This document shows, in pieces, positions 17,852 to 26,538 of a stretch of 64,000 bases of DNA; within the stretch, counting starts at the first letter, position 1; each line of letters begins with the position of its first letter. Made by a program: the position numbers and the translations under genes. This DNA is from Paracoccaceae bacterium (GTDB lineage: Bacteria > Pseudomonadota > Alphaproteobacteria > Rhodobacterales > Rhodobacteraceae). The notes under the pieces were generated by a model that was not told the origin of the DNA, searched no databases, and worked only from the letters and a program-made list of their open reading frames with translations. Location of the stretch: assembly GCA_021296235.1 (NCBI GenBank), contig JAGWAS010000007.1, positions 1-64,000 of the forward strand, given 5' to 3'.

Positions 17852-19561
17852 ATGAGCGGGAAACGTCGAAGCGCAGCATGGTACGGAAAGAACGACAGGG
17901 ATGGTTTCATCCACAGAAGCTGGATGAAGAATCAGGGATTTCCCGGCCATGTGTTCGACGGTCGGCCGATCATCGGGATATGTAACACGTGGTCGGAACT
18001 GACGCCCTGCAATTCGGGTCTCAGGGTGCTGGCAGAGGCGGTTAAACGCGGCGTTTGGGAGGCCGGAGGATTCCCCGTGGAGTTCCCGGTCAGTTCTCTT
18101 GGTGAAACCCAAATGAAACCGACGGCGATGCTGTTCAGAAACATGCTCTCGATTGATGTCGAGGAATGCATCCGCGCATATGGCATGGACGGCGTCGTTC
18201 TTCTTGGCGGCTGTGACAAGACCACGCCTGGTCAACTCATGGGAGCTGCTTCCGTTGACCTGCCGACGATTGTGGTTTCGGCTGGACCGATGCTCAACGG
18301 CAAATGGCGGGGAGGCGATATTGGTTCCGGTACTGACGTTTGGAGATTTTCCGAGGACGTTAGGGCAGGCCAAATGTCCGTCCGGGAATTCCTGTCGGCC
18401 GAGTCCGGGATGAGCCGTTCGGCTGGCGTTTGCATGACCATGGGAACCGCATCAACAATGGCAAGCCTGGTCGAATCAATGGGCTTGAGTCTCCCGACGA
18501 ATGCAGCGTTGCCTGCGGTGGATGCACGGCGGACGGCATTGGCCCACATGACGGGTCGCAGGATCGTGGAGATGGTTGAAGAGGAGCTGACGCTTTCCAA
18601 GGTCCTGAAACGCAGCAATTTTGAGAATGCAATTCTTGCCAATGCTGCAATTGGAGGATCGACGAACGCAGTTGTTCATCTGCTTGCCTTGGCAGGCAGG
18701 ATGGAGGTTCCGCTCGAACTCAACGACTTTGAAATTGGCTCTGAAGTTCCACTGCTGGTCAATTGCATGCCATCGGGCAAATACCTGATGGAGGATTTTT
18801 GCTACGCCGGAGGTGTACCTGCGCTCCTTCGTGAGATATCCGACCTGCTCCGACCCGCAGGAACGGTCCTTGGAGGCGACATCTCCGACTACTGGGCGGA
18901 CTCGGAGTGCTTCAACCGGGAGGTCATCCATGAATTTGGGCGCCCTTTGAAACCTGCGGCCGGCATCAGGGTTCTGCGCGGTTCGCTTGCTCCTGATGGT
19001 GCAATCATAAAGCCGTCTGCAGCCAACCCTGCGCTGCTTCATCACGAGGGGACGGCATGTGTCTTTGAGGACATTGAAGAGATGAGGGCCAGGATCGACG
19101 ACCCCAACCTGCAGGTTACGCCGGACTCCATACTGGTCCTCAAGGGCTGTGGTCCGCGCGGATATCCCGGAATGCCGGAGGTCGGAAACATGCCCATACC
19201 GAAGCGGTTGGCTGAACAGGGTGTGAGAGACATGGTTCGAATTTCGGATGCAAGGATGTCAGGAACCGCGTTTGGTACGGTGGTTTTGCATGTTTCCCCG
19301 GAATCTGAAGCCGGTGGTCCCCTGTCGCTGGTCAGGAACGGCGACATTGTCAGGTTGGACGCAGCCGCGGGCAGGCTTGATCTTCTGGTTCCGGATGCGC
19401 AGTTGGCGGAGCGGAGGGAGAATTGGAAGCCGCGGCTTCCCGATTACGGGCGCGGCTACGCCAGACTGTACATTGATCATGTTCTGCAGGCTGACAAAGG
19501 CGCCGACCTTGATTTTCTGGTCGGAAAGGACACACGACCGGTTCGGCGGGAGAGCCACTAA
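17852..19561 (+). CDS. IlvD/Edd-family dehydratase, sugar-acid (arabinonate) type
   Basis: 569 residues from ATG 17852. The three cysteines that bind the iron-sulfur cluster lie in ICNTWSELTPCNSG, LLGGCDKTTPGQ and SAGVCMTMGTAST. The opening RSWMKNQGFPGHVFDGRPI and the GGPMLNGK-like SAGPMLNGKWRG fit the L-arabinonate/pentonate dehydratase branch better than dihydroxyacid dehydratase IlvD. It should dehydrate a C5 or C6 aldonic acid to a 2-keto-3-deoxy acid. No aldolase or sugar dehydrogenase adjoins it, so the pathway is incomplete in the window. Upstream in-frame codons from 17786 are not part of the family. Confidence 0.85.
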   Translation: MSGKRRSAAWYGKNDRDGFIHRSWMKNQGFPGHVFDGRPIIGICNTWSELTPCNSGLRVLAEAVKRGVWEAGGFPVEFPVSSLGETQMKPTAMLFRNMLSIDVEECIRAYGMDGVVLLGGCDKTTPGQLMGAASVDLPTIVVSAGPMLNGKWRGGDIGSGTDVWRFSEDVRAGQMSVREFLSAESGMSRSAGVCMTMGTASTMASLVESMGLSLPTNAALPAVDARRTALAHMTGRRIVEMVEEELTLSKVLKRSNFENAILANAAIGGSTNAVVHLLALAGRMEVPLELNDFEIGSEVPLLVNCMPSGKYLMEDFCYAGGVPALLREISDLLRPAGTVLGGDISDYWADSECFNREVIHEFGRPLKPAAGIRVLRGSLAPDGAIIKPSAANPALLHHEGTACVFEDIEEMRARIDDPNLQVTPDSILVLKGCGPRGYPGMPEVGNMPIPKRLAEQGVRDMVRISDARMSGTAFGTVVLHVSPESEAGGPLSLVRNGDIVRLDAAAGRLDLLVPDAQLAERRENWKPRLPDYGRGYARLYIDHVLQADKGADLDFLVGKDTRPVRRESH

Positions 19562-19639
19562 CATCGGCAATCAATTTTCGGAACTTGCGATCTGAAACTC
19601 CGGCTTGCAGCGGCGCAGTTGCGCGCATAACTCACTGCC

Positions 19640-20437
19640 ATGAGATTGAATCCCTTCAAGAAGAGAAAACCTCTTGTTTCCGTGTTGCGTCTTGAGGGCG
19701 TGATTGCGGCCGGTGGACGACGGGCTCCCGTGTTGAATGACCATGGGATGGCCGTCACAATCGAAAAGGCATTTTCCAAGGGAAAGCCGAGTGCGGTTGC
19801 AATCGTCGTCAACTCACCAGGCGGTTCTCCGGTCCAATCTTCCCTGATCGGGGAGCGAATTCGACGCCTTGCGGACAGGCGAAGCATCCCGGTCTACGCA
19901 TTTGTTGAGGATTTGGCCGTTTCTGGTGGCTATTGGATCGCTGCATCAGCGGACGAAATCCATGCCGATGCCTGTTCGATCATAGGATCAATAGGTGTGA
20001 TTTCGTCCTCATTCGGATTTCACGAGGTTCTCGGGAAGATCGGCGTTGAAAGGCGGGTTTATACGGCAGGTGAGAACAAGGGCATGCTTGATCCCTTTCT
20101 GCCTGAGGATCCCAAGGATGTTGAGCGGTTGAGGATTTTGCAGGATGTCCTGCATGGAAAGTTCATTGAAATTGTCAAAGCACGCCGTGGGGACAGGCTG
20201 AATGGGGAAGATTTGTTCACAGGAAAGTTCTGGACCGGTGAAAAAGCGGTGGAGCTTGGCTTGATAGATGGAATTGGGACGGTCGTTCCCAAAATGCAGG
20301 AAATCTTCGGTGAAGATGTGAGGTTCAGACGCTATGCCCGCCGACTTCCGTTTCCCATGAATGTCAGTTCGGAATTTGCAGGTTCGGTTGCCGACATGCT
20401 TGAAGAGAGGACAATGCGCGCCCGGTTCGGGCTCTGA
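19640..20437 (+). CDS. S49 family serine peptidase (SppA/SohB-like)
   Basis: 265 residues, one S49 domain (the SohB-type short form rather than the tandem SppA). The nucleophile Ser is in VEDLAVSGGYWIAAS, the general-base Lys in AGENKGMLDPFLPED, and the substrate-binding glycines in VVNSPGGSPVQSSLIG. The Ser-Lys dyad is therefore intact. No N-terminal signal or membrane anchor is seen, which is common for alphaproteobacterial forms and leaves its side of the membrane open. The expected role is degradation of cleaved signal peptides or small membrane peptides. It is followed 36 bp later by the SDR gene. Confidence 0.88.
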   Translation: MRLNPFKKRKPLVSVLRLEGVIAAGGRRAPVLNDHGMAVTIEKAFSKGKPSAVAIVVNSPGGSPVQSSLIGERIRRLADRRSIPVYAFVEDLAVSGGYWIAASADEIHADACSIIGSIGVISSSFGFHEVLGKIGVERRVYTAGENKGMLDPFLPEDPKDVERLRILQDVLHGKFIEIVKARRGDRLNGEDLFTGKFWTGEKAVELGLIDGIGTVVPKMQEIFGEDVRFRRYARRLPFPMNVSSEFAGSVADMLEERTMRARFGL

Positions 20438-20473
20438 AGAAACCGCAGTGGCACAGACAGCGAAAGGATTGAC

Positions 20474-21268
20474 GTGAGCGTGGCGGGGGCTGCACTCGTT
20501 ACCGGAGGAGCACGGCGCATCGGCCGTGAGCTGGTGTTGGCCCTTGCAGAGCGCGGAATTGATGTCGCCATCCATTTCAACAGTTCCCGCAATGAAGCCG
20601 CAAACACCGCCGCCGAAGCAAGGAAACGCGGTGTGAAAGCGGTCGTGGTAAAAGCGGATTTTGATGTTGAAGAAGAAACATTGTCATTGGTTGGACGGGC
20701 CGCCGCTGCTCTGGGAAAGCCACTCAGCGTCCTTGTGAACAATGCTTCCCGATTTGAGCGGGACCGAATTGAGACGGCTTCCCCGCTCGGTTGGAAGAAG
20801 CATGTTCGCCCAAATCTTGAAGCGCCTTTCTTCCTCATTCAGAAATTTGCAGAACAAGCCCCCGAAGTTGACTGGGACGAGAAGGGTGAACCAATCGCGT
20901 CCGCAGCAATTGTCAATATGGTTGATCAACGGGTTTTGCGCCCGACCTCGGAATTTGCCACCTACACGGTCTCGAAGTCGGCTCTCTGGGCTCTGACCCA
21001 ATCTTCAGCCGTTGCGTTGGCACCGCGCGTTCGGGTGAATGCCATCGGCCCTGGACCGGCAATGCCCAGCCCGCGGCAGTCACAGGAGCATTTCAGCCGT
21101 CAACGAAGCGCAACTCCACTTGGCAGGGGGGCTGATGTGGCGGACATCGTGGCGGCCATGAATTTCATGCTTGACGCAAAGTCGGTAACTGGCCAATTGA
21201 TTTGCCTCGACGGCGGTCAGTTCCTAAGATGGAGCCATTCTCCAAGCGCTGGCGAACACCGGGAATAG
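20474..21268 (+). CDS. SDR family oxidoreductase, pteridine reductase/FolM-like
   Basis: 264 residues from a GTG at 20474. N-terminal TGGARRIGRELVLALAERG, with Arg in the glycine loop, is typical of NADPH-dependent pteridine/dihydrofolate reductase-like SDRs. The active site is complete: the NNAS motif, Ser replaced by the VNMVDQR segment as in FolM, and Tyr-x3-Lys in TYTVSKSALWALTQ. It ends in SVTGQLICLDGGQFL. This gene, uvrC, pgsA and moaDE form an order often seen in Rhodobacterales. A role in folate or pterin reduction is likely but unproven. Confidence 0.83.
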   Translation: MSVAGAALVTGGARRIGRELVLALAERGIDVAIHFNSSRNEAANTAAEARKRGVKAVVVKADFDVEEETLSLVGRAAAALGKPLSVLVNNASRFERDRIETASPLGWKKHVRPNLEAPFFLIQKFAEQAPEVDWDEKGEPIASAAIVNMVDQRVLRPTSEFATYTVSKSALWALTQSSAVALAPRVRVNAIGPGPAMPSPRQSQEHFSRQRSATPLGRGADVADIVAAMNFMLDAKSVTGQLICLDGGQFLRWSHSPSAGEHRE

Positions 21269-21484
21269 TCTGGTGAACGACCGCCCGAATTTACACTTTT
21301 CCACTGCCCGCAGAAAAAAACCGGATCATGGGGATCATCGCGGTGAAAACGGCACCAAAAATGGGCAAACGCTAAACAGTATATATATTTCAATGAGTTA
21401 TGGTTTGAGTTGGATTCAGCTTTTCAGCTTTGCAACCTCTGGTTTTCGTTTAGATTTCCAAGGGATATGCCAATTGTTCCAAAC

Positions 21485-21505
21485 TTGTCCACATGTTTTT
21501 CCACA
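21485..21505 (+). promoter_or_regulatory. Tandem DnaA-box-like 9-mers in AT-rich spacer
   Basis: TTGTCCACA at 21485-21493 and TTTTCCACA at 21497-21505 each differ by one base from the DnaA box TTATCCACA, in the same direction and 12 bp apart. A weaker copy, TTTTCCACT, is at 21297-21305. Between them lies an AT-rich stretch with TATATATA near 21380. The 289 bp spacer between the SDR gene and uvrC contains no other gene. It could be a small DnaA-regulated promoter or part of a replication origin. Confidence 0.45.
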
Positions 21506-21557
21506 GGTTCTCCGTTGGAATTGTCATGGTTGCGCAGTGTCGGGGAGGGAGTGATGA

Positions 21558-23483
21558 ATGGCCTGCCGGGCAGGATTGGCAGAGTTGCAGGCAGAGGTCA
21601 TTTTGACTGAACCGGAACAAAACTCCACCAAGGCCGGAAAGCAGGGAGTTGCGTGCATTCAGGCCTACCTCGCTTCGCTCGATGGCAGTCCCGGTGTCTA
21701 TCGGATGCTCGATGAAAGAGGTCAGGTTCTTTATGTGGGCAAAGCGAAGAATTTGAAGAACCGGGTCAGGAGCTACACCACACTGACGGGTCAGAATCAC
21801 CGAATTGCCAAGGTAATTGAGTCAACCGCATCAATGATGTTTCTGACGACAAGGACCGAGACCGAAGCACTGCTGCTGGAACAGAATCTGATCAAGCAGT
21901 TAAAGCCGAAATACAATGTCCTTCTCAGGGACGACAAGAGTTTTCCCAGCATTTTGGTTTCGAAATCCCACAGTTTTCCGCAGATCAAAAAGCACCGGGG
22001 AGCCAAGTCTGAGGAGGGCAACTATTTTGGTCCGTTCGCATCGGCCGAGGCCGTGGGCCGCACGCTCAGTCAGCTTCAGAAAGTGTTTCTGCTCAGGAAC
22101 TGTTCGGATTCCGTATTCTCCAACCGGAGCCGGCCTTGCCTGCTTCATCAGATCAAGCGCTGCAGCGCACCGTGTGTCGGCAAGATTTCGGATGTGGAAT
22201 ACGGGGAGATGGTGAAGGATGCCGAGAGGTTCCTTTCGGGAAAATCCTTCCGAATGCAGGAGCAACTTGCAACCGAGATGGCTGAAGCTTCGGAGAAGTT
22301 GGATTTTGAGAGAGCCGCAGTTCTTCGGGATCGGATCAAGGCGTTAACCCAGATTCAGATGGTGCAGGGCATCAACCCGAGGTTGGTGAAGGAAGCTGAC
22401 ATTGTTGGGATTCACGAAGAGGGGCGGCAGGCCTGCGTCCAGGTTTTCTTCATTAGGGCTCATCAAAATTGGGGAAACCATGCGTATTTCCCCCGTACCG
22501 GTTCCGGTGCAGGAAAACATGAAATTCTTCAGGCGTTTCTGGCGCAATTCTACAGTAACAAGACGCCGGCCCGGCTGATCATACTCTCCAATTCCATTGA
22601 GGATCCGGAGCTCATGGAGGAAGTGTTGTCGGGCAAGCGCGGCTCAGCGGTCAAGATCGCAGTGCCCGTCCGCGGAGAGAAAGTGCTGCTTTCCATGCAT
22701 GCTGCCCGCAACGCCAGGGAGGCGCTTGCGATGAAGGTGGCCGAAGCTGCAACCCACACCAAGTTGCTGGCCGGTTTGGGGCAATTTGTGGGGATGCCTC
22801 AATCTCCGAACCGGGTTGAGGTGTATGACAATTCGCATATCCAAGGAAAGAACCCGGTTGGTGCCATGATAGTTGTGGGACAGGAGGGGTTCATGCGGCA
22901 CGCCTACCGGAAGTTCAATTTCCGCAATGCTGAACTTACCCCGGGGGACGATTTCGCGATGATGAACGAGGTGCTCGACCGAAGGTTCAAACGGTTGCAG
23001 AGGGAAGACCCTGACAAGCTGTCCGGCAACTGGCCGGATCTCATCATTGTTGATGGAGGCAAGGGGCAGCTCGGTGAGGCAACCGGAGTTCTCGAGGAAT
23101 TGGGGGTGGCGGATGTTGCGGTCGTGGGTGTCTCAAAGGGGCGCGAGCGCGATTCAGGCAATGAAAGAATGCACTTTCCAGGCGGGGTTGTGCGGACACT
23201 TCATTCCAGGGATCCAATTCTATATTTCATCCAGCGGATTCGTGACGAGGCACACCGTTTTGCGATCGGTGCACATCGCGCAAAGCGTTCAAAATCCTTG
23301 TCGGCAAATCCATTGGCGGAAATCCCGGGGGTTGGTGCTGCAAGAAAATCCTCCTTGCTTGCACATTTTGGTTCCGCCGCCGCTGTCGGCAGGGCCGGAG
23401 TGGACGACCTGAGGGCCGTCAGCGGCATTTCGAAGGCGCTTGCTCGCAAAATCTATGACCATTTTCATGATAGGACCAATTGA
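21558..23483 (+). CDS. uvrC: Excinuclease ABC subunit C (UvrC)
   Basis: 641 residues, full length. N-terminal GIY-YIG nuclease domain (GVYRMLDERGQVLYVGKAKN), the Cys-rich region (RPCLLHQIKRCSAPC), UVR motif (residues about 230-265, KLDFERAAVLRDRIKALTQI), the RNase H-like second nuclease with VEVYDNSHIQG and IVDGGKGQLG, and the C-terminal helix-hairpin-helix pair (IPGVGAARKSSLLAHFGS). UvrC makes both incisions around a bulky lesion during nucleotide excision repair. The ATG is preceded by GGGGAGGGA at 21542-21550. The first 30 residues are longer than in many homologs, so a later start is possible. Confidence 0.96.
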   Translation: MACRAGLAELQAEVILTEPEQNSTKAGKQGVACIQAYLASLDGSPGVYRMLDERGQVLYVGKAKNLKNRVRSYTTLTGQNHRIAKVIESTASMMFLTTRTETEALLLEQNLIKQLKPKYNVLLRDDKSFPSILVSKSHSFPQIKKHRGAKSEEGNYFGPFASAEAVGRTLSQLQKVFLLRNCSDSVFSNRSRPCLLHQIKRCSAPCVGKISDVEYGEMVKDAERFLSGKSFRMQEQLATEMAEASEKLDFERAAVLRDRIKALTQIQMVQGINPRLVKEADIVGIHEEGRQACVQVFFIRAHQNWGNHAYFPRTGSGAGKHEILQAFLAQFYSNKTPARLIILSNSIEDPELMEEVLSGKRGSAVKIAVPVRGEKVLLSMHAARNAREALAMKVAEAATHTKLLAGLGQFVGMPQSPNRVEVYDNSHIQGKNPVGAMIVVGQEGFMRHAYRKFNFRNAELTPGDDFAMMNEVLDRRFKRLQREDPDKLSGNWPDLIIVDGGKGQLGEATGVLEELGVADVAVVGVSKGRERDSGNERMHFPGGVVRTLHSRDPILYFIQRIRDEAHRFAIGAHRAKRSKSLSANPLAEIPGVGAARKSSLLAHFGSAAAVGRAGVDDLRAVSGISKALARKIYDHFHDRTN

Positions 23484-23739
23484 TCTCCTGAGCCAATCCA
23501 TGTTCTGGTTGAGATCTTTCCGCCATTGAGTTTGCCATTTTTTGCCTTTGGCTCCGATGCTGTTGCTCCAGTCAATTGCAGCAGTTTGGTCAACAATGCT
23601 CGCTGGGCCATGTACCCATATATCGATTTTTTGGTGTCATTTGTCATTGTTGCCGAACCCATCCACAAGGTGTTTGAGGCGTGTGCGGTGAGCGACACGA
23701 AATTGGCGACGGCTAAGCCGGTATCGGCACAGCGGTGCC

Positions 23740-23919
23740 GTGCGCGATATGCGAGCCCGTGCCAACCGGTGGGAATCTCGTTCGGAACACCAGTTGGTGT
23801 TCAACATCGGCGGTAACAATTACCGCATCGTCATATGGATCAATTATCCCTATTGCATCGTCCACGTCCGGTTCATCGGTAGCCACCGGATTTATGACGC
23901 CATTGATGTCCAGACGAAT
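23740..23919 (+). pseudogene. higB-type toxin remnant (C-terminal half)
   Basis: From a GTG at 23740 the frame gives HQLVFNIGGNNYRIVIWINY and then HVRFIGSHRIYDAIDVQT, the core and C-terminal strands of a HigB-type RelE-fold mRNA interferase. The N-terminal half that should begin with a conserved LRRFW-like helix is not found upstream in any frame. The remaining conserved residues (Asn in FNIGGN, the His and Tyr of GSHxxYD) are intact. It lies directly before the antitoxin fragment at 23933, the normal higB-higA order. Confidence 0.7.
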
Positions 23920-23932
23920 TTAGGAAAAAGCC

Positions 23933-24127
23933 ATGGACACTGCACCGATCAGGACCAAACGGGACCATCAACGCGCATTGAAAGAAATTGGGGGCCTCAT
24001 GGCGGCGAAGCGCAACACGCTGGAAGGCGATCGTCTTGATGTCCTGGCAACACTTGTTGAAGCCTGGGAGGCCAAGCACTACCCGCTCGACCTGCCTGAA
24101 CTTGACTCTGCAATTCGCCCGGACTAA
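23933..24127 (+). pseudogene. Truncated HigA-type antitoxin
   Basis: 64 codons beginning MDTAPIRTKRDHQRALKEIG and continuing GDRLDVLATLVEAWEAKHYP, the N-terminal domain of HigA-like antitoxins of roughly 110-130 residues. The frame stops at DSAIRPD, just where the DNA-binding helix-turn-helix domain should begin, and no such domain is visible in the next 300 bp. Start codon and spacing to the toxin fragment look native. The antitoxin may still fold but should not bind DNA. Confidence 0.7.
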
Positions 24128-24471
24128 TCAACCGGAATTCCAAGAAGAACTCTGGGGCGGGTAACTTCGCGTCGGCAGATGGATTGTTAACTCAGCGACG
24201 TCGAAGTGATGAATCGTTTTGCACCGTCGATCCAAGGAAGTGTTGCGCTGGCGGGCGGCGACCCGGACAAATGAAGCGTGCTTCGATCAATTCCATCAAG
24301 GATCGGCAGTGCATGGTCAGGTTTGACTGGATGGTGGACCAAGTTGGACGGTGGTTCGTCACTGTCGGACCTGTCCCTTGAACGGTGTTAATTGCGGCAA
24401 TGACCGCAACCAAAGGCCGCCATTGATTGGTATTGTTCCCCGGATTCGCAACTGAACAAAAGGAGCTATTC
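24128..24471. other. Spacer upstream of thiY
   Basis: About 340 bp with no gene. A TPP riboswitch was looked for because of the thiamine-type gene downstream, but the CUGAGA and conserved ACC-GAACCUGA elements are absent. An AAAGGAGC site at 24458-24465 precedes the thiY ATG. Confidence 0.45.
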
Positions 24472-25410
24472 ATGAAAGGAACCCTAATGGCTGCCGCATT
24501 TGCGGTGGTTGCGGGCGCAGCGTCCGGATCAGACAAAATGACGCTGATACTCGACTGGTTCATCAATCCAGATCACGGCCCAATCGTCGTTGCGGATGAA
24601 TTGGGCTATTTTGAGAAATTTGGCTTGGAGGTGGAGATCATTGCCCCCGCTGATCCCTCTGACCCGCCAAAACTGGTCGCGGCAGGCAAGGCGGATCTTG
24701 CGGTTTCATATCAACCCCAACTGCATCTCCAGGTCCACGAGGGTCTTCCCCTGATCAGGGTGGGAACGCTTATCGCCACCCCGCTGAACTGCCTGCTGGT
24801 TCTGGATGACGGCCCGGTGCAGTCAATAGCGGACCTGAAAGGCAGAAAACTGGGTTACTCCGTGGCCGGAGTGGAGGAGGTGTTGGTGGAAGCCATACTT
24901 GCCCAGCATGGCCTGACAGTTGACGATGTCGAATTGATTAATGTCAACTGGGCTCTTTCACCGTCACTGATGTCCGGGCAGGTCGATGCCGTGATCGGTG
25001 CATACCGCAATTTTGAACTGAACCAGATGAAGATCGAGGAGGTTCCCGGCAGGTGCTTTTACATTGAGGAGGAAGGCGTGCCATCCCATGACGAGTTAAT
25101 TTACGTTGCCAACACCGATTCATTGGATGCCGATTTGATAACACGGTTCCTGGCCGCAACGGAACTGGCAACGCAGTTCATCGTGAATCACCCCAAGGAA
25201 AGCTGGCAAGTGTTTTCGTCAACGGCAAAGGAGCTTCAGGATCAACTCAATGAGATGGCATGGTTCGATACAATCCCGCGTTTTGCGCTTCGCCCCGCGG
25301 CTCTTGACCATGGTCGTTACAGTAGGTTTGAGACATTCCTGAATGAGGCAGGCTTGGTGCAGGGCACAATCGAAGTTGAACGTTTGGCGATTGATGTAAC
25401 AGCCAAGTGA
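24472..25410 (+). CDS. thiY: Pyrimidine (HMP/thiamine precursor) ABC transporter binding protein, ThiY-like
   Basis: 312 residues from ATG 24472, chosen for its AAAGGAGC site. Signal peptide MKGTLMAAAFAVVAGAAS precedes the mature NMT1/THI5-like domain. Blocks LDWFINPDHGPIVVADELGY, PADPSDPPKLVAAGKADLAV, SVAGVEEVLVEA and AVIGAYRNFELNQMKIE match ThiY proteins that deliver formylaminopyrimidine or hydroxymethylpyrimidine for thiamine salvage. Unusually, no thiX permease or thiZ ATPase follows; the next gene is pgsA 308 bp away. It may work with a transporter encoded elsewhere. No TPP riboswitch was seen in the leader. Confidence 0.82.
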   Translation: MKGTLMAAAFAVVAGAASGSDKMTLILDWFINPDHGPIVVADELGYFEKFGLEVEIIAPADPSDPPKLVAAGKADLAVSYQPQLHLQVHEGLPLIRVGTLIATPLNCLLVLDDGPVQSIADLKGRKLGYSVAGVEEVLVEAILAQHGLTVDDVELINVNWALSPSLMSGQVDAVIGAYRNFELNQMKIEEVPGRCFYIEEEGVPSHDELIYVANTDSLDADLITRFLAATELATQFIVNHPKESWQVFSSTAKELQDQLNEMAWFDTIPRFALRPAALDHGRYSRFETFLNEAGLVQGTIEVERLAIDVTAK

Positions 25411-25717
25411 CCGGGTGAGCCTGCAGAATGTTTGGAGAGGGCAATGGTGCCGGATTTTCGGGGCAGCCCGCTGCGGTGAGCCATTCGAAGCGTTCTTCGA
25501 CCCTGTTTGCAGTAACAGGGCACCGGAGCGTCATGCCATATTCGAACCCACTGGCCCGGGATATGCTGCATGCCGTGCCAAGGAGCCGATTTTCGATGCG
25601 AAGGACGCCCCCATTGGAGGAATTGCTGCCAAATTGGCCACATCAGGAAAGTTGCTCAAGTTTCGATGTGTTTGCATTGAGTTTGGCTGAATTTCAGGCC
25701 GGGGGCATCTGAATTAG
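25411..25717. other. Spacer between thiY and pgsA
   Basis: 307 bp. A 91-codon open frame from a GTG at 25415 has no recognisable domain and no convincing ribosome binding site. The place is where transporter permease genes would be expected, but no permease-like hydrophobic stretch is left. Confidence 0.4.
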
Positions 25718-26287
25718 ATGAAACTCACGCTTCCCACATATCTCACGCTTGGAAGGTTGGCGGCGGCGGCGGCCTTGCCGTTGCTGTATGTTGCGGTTCC
25801 CCACCCAAAGGCCTTTTGGCTAATTTCAGCACTGTTTCTCATCGCATCGATAACGGATTGGTTGGATGGTTACTTGGCCAGAAAGCTCGGTCAGATATCA
25901 AATCTCGGAAGAATGCTGGATCCAATTGCAGACAAGATTCTGGTTTCTACCGCGCTTCTCATCGTGATTTCCTGCATGGAAGAACGCGCTTGGCTTCTGA
26001 TCCCGGCCTCCGTGATATTGGCTAGGGAGTTCCTGGTGTCGGGATTGCGGGAATTTTCCGGAGGAGGGGGCTCCTCCCTCAAGACGACATTCCCCGCCAA
26101 ATGCAAGACGGCCCTGCAGATGGCAGGACTGCTCATTCTTATGCTTTGTTGCGCATTGGATGCCCATCGGGGAAATGTGTTACCAACTGTGGGAATAGTG
26201 GCGATCTGGATTGCAGCGATGCTTACCATTTTCACGGGTGCAGATTATTTCAAGAAGGCTTTGCCAATGCTGCGCGAGGATACCTGA
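25718..26287 (+). CDS. pgsA: CDP-diacylglycerol-glycerol-3-phosphate 3-phosphatidyltransferase (PgsA)
   Basis: 189 residues, an inner-membrane protein with about five helices. The CDP-alcohol phosphotransferase motif is complete: D-W-L-D-G-Y-L-A-R followed by GRMLDPIADK (Asp-x2-Asp-Gly-x2-Ala-Arg, Gly-x3-Asp-x3-Asp). It makes phosphatidylglycerophosphate, the committed step to phosphatidylglycerol and cardiolipin. A Gly/Ser-rich loop (SGGGGSSLKT) is typical of PgsA. The stop is one base before the moaD ATG, so pgsA-moaD-moaE form an operon. Confidence 0.95.
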   Translation: MKLTLPTYLTLGRLAAAAALPLLYVAVPHPKAFWLISALFLIASITDWLDGYLARKLGQISNLGRMLDPIADKILVSTALLIVISCMEERAWLLIPASVILAREFLVSGLREFSGGGGSSLKTTFPAKCKTALQMAGLLILMLCCALDAHRGNVLPTVGIVAIWIAAMLTIFTGADYFKKALPMLREDT

Positions 26288-26288
26288 A

Positions 26289-26537
26289 ATGGTTGAAGTT
26301 CTCTATTTTGCCTGGGTTCGGGAGCGAATTGGCATTCCGCGGGAACAGGTTGAGACTGAGGCAGGAACGGTCGGCGAATTCATTGAGGAACTGAAGGGAA
26401 GGGGCGGTCGCTACGAGATGGCGCTTTCCGATCTCAGTTCCGTGAGATTTGCCGTGGATCAACAACTTGCCGAATCGGCAACCGAAATCCGCGATGCACG
26501 CGAAATCGCGGTGTTTCCGCCAATGACGGGCGGGTAA
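26289..26537 (+). CDS. moaD: Molybdopterin synthase sulfur carrier subunit (MoaD)
   Basis: 82 residues, ubiquitin-like fold, ending in the required C-terminal Gly-Gly (VFPPMTGG) that carries the thiocarboxylate. N-terminal VLYFAWVRERIGIPREQVE and FAVDQQLA are standard. With MoaE it converts precursor Z (cPMP) to molybdopterin. The ATG begins one base after the pgsA stop; moaE follows immediately. Another molybdopterin gene, moaB, lies at 36.5 kb. Confidence 0.94.
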   Translation: MVEVLYFAWVRERIGIPREQVETEAGTVGEFIEELKGRGGRYEMALSDLSSVRFAVDQQLAESATEIRDAREIAVFPPMTGG

Positions 26538-26538
26538 T

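Noticed and set aside
24128-24471. TPP riboswitch upstream of thiY
   Set aside because: The conserved pyrophosphate- and pyrimidine-sensing elements are not in the leader.
25415-25690. 91-codon frame after thiY as a possible permease remnant
   Set aside because: It has no hydrophobic helices or transporter motif.
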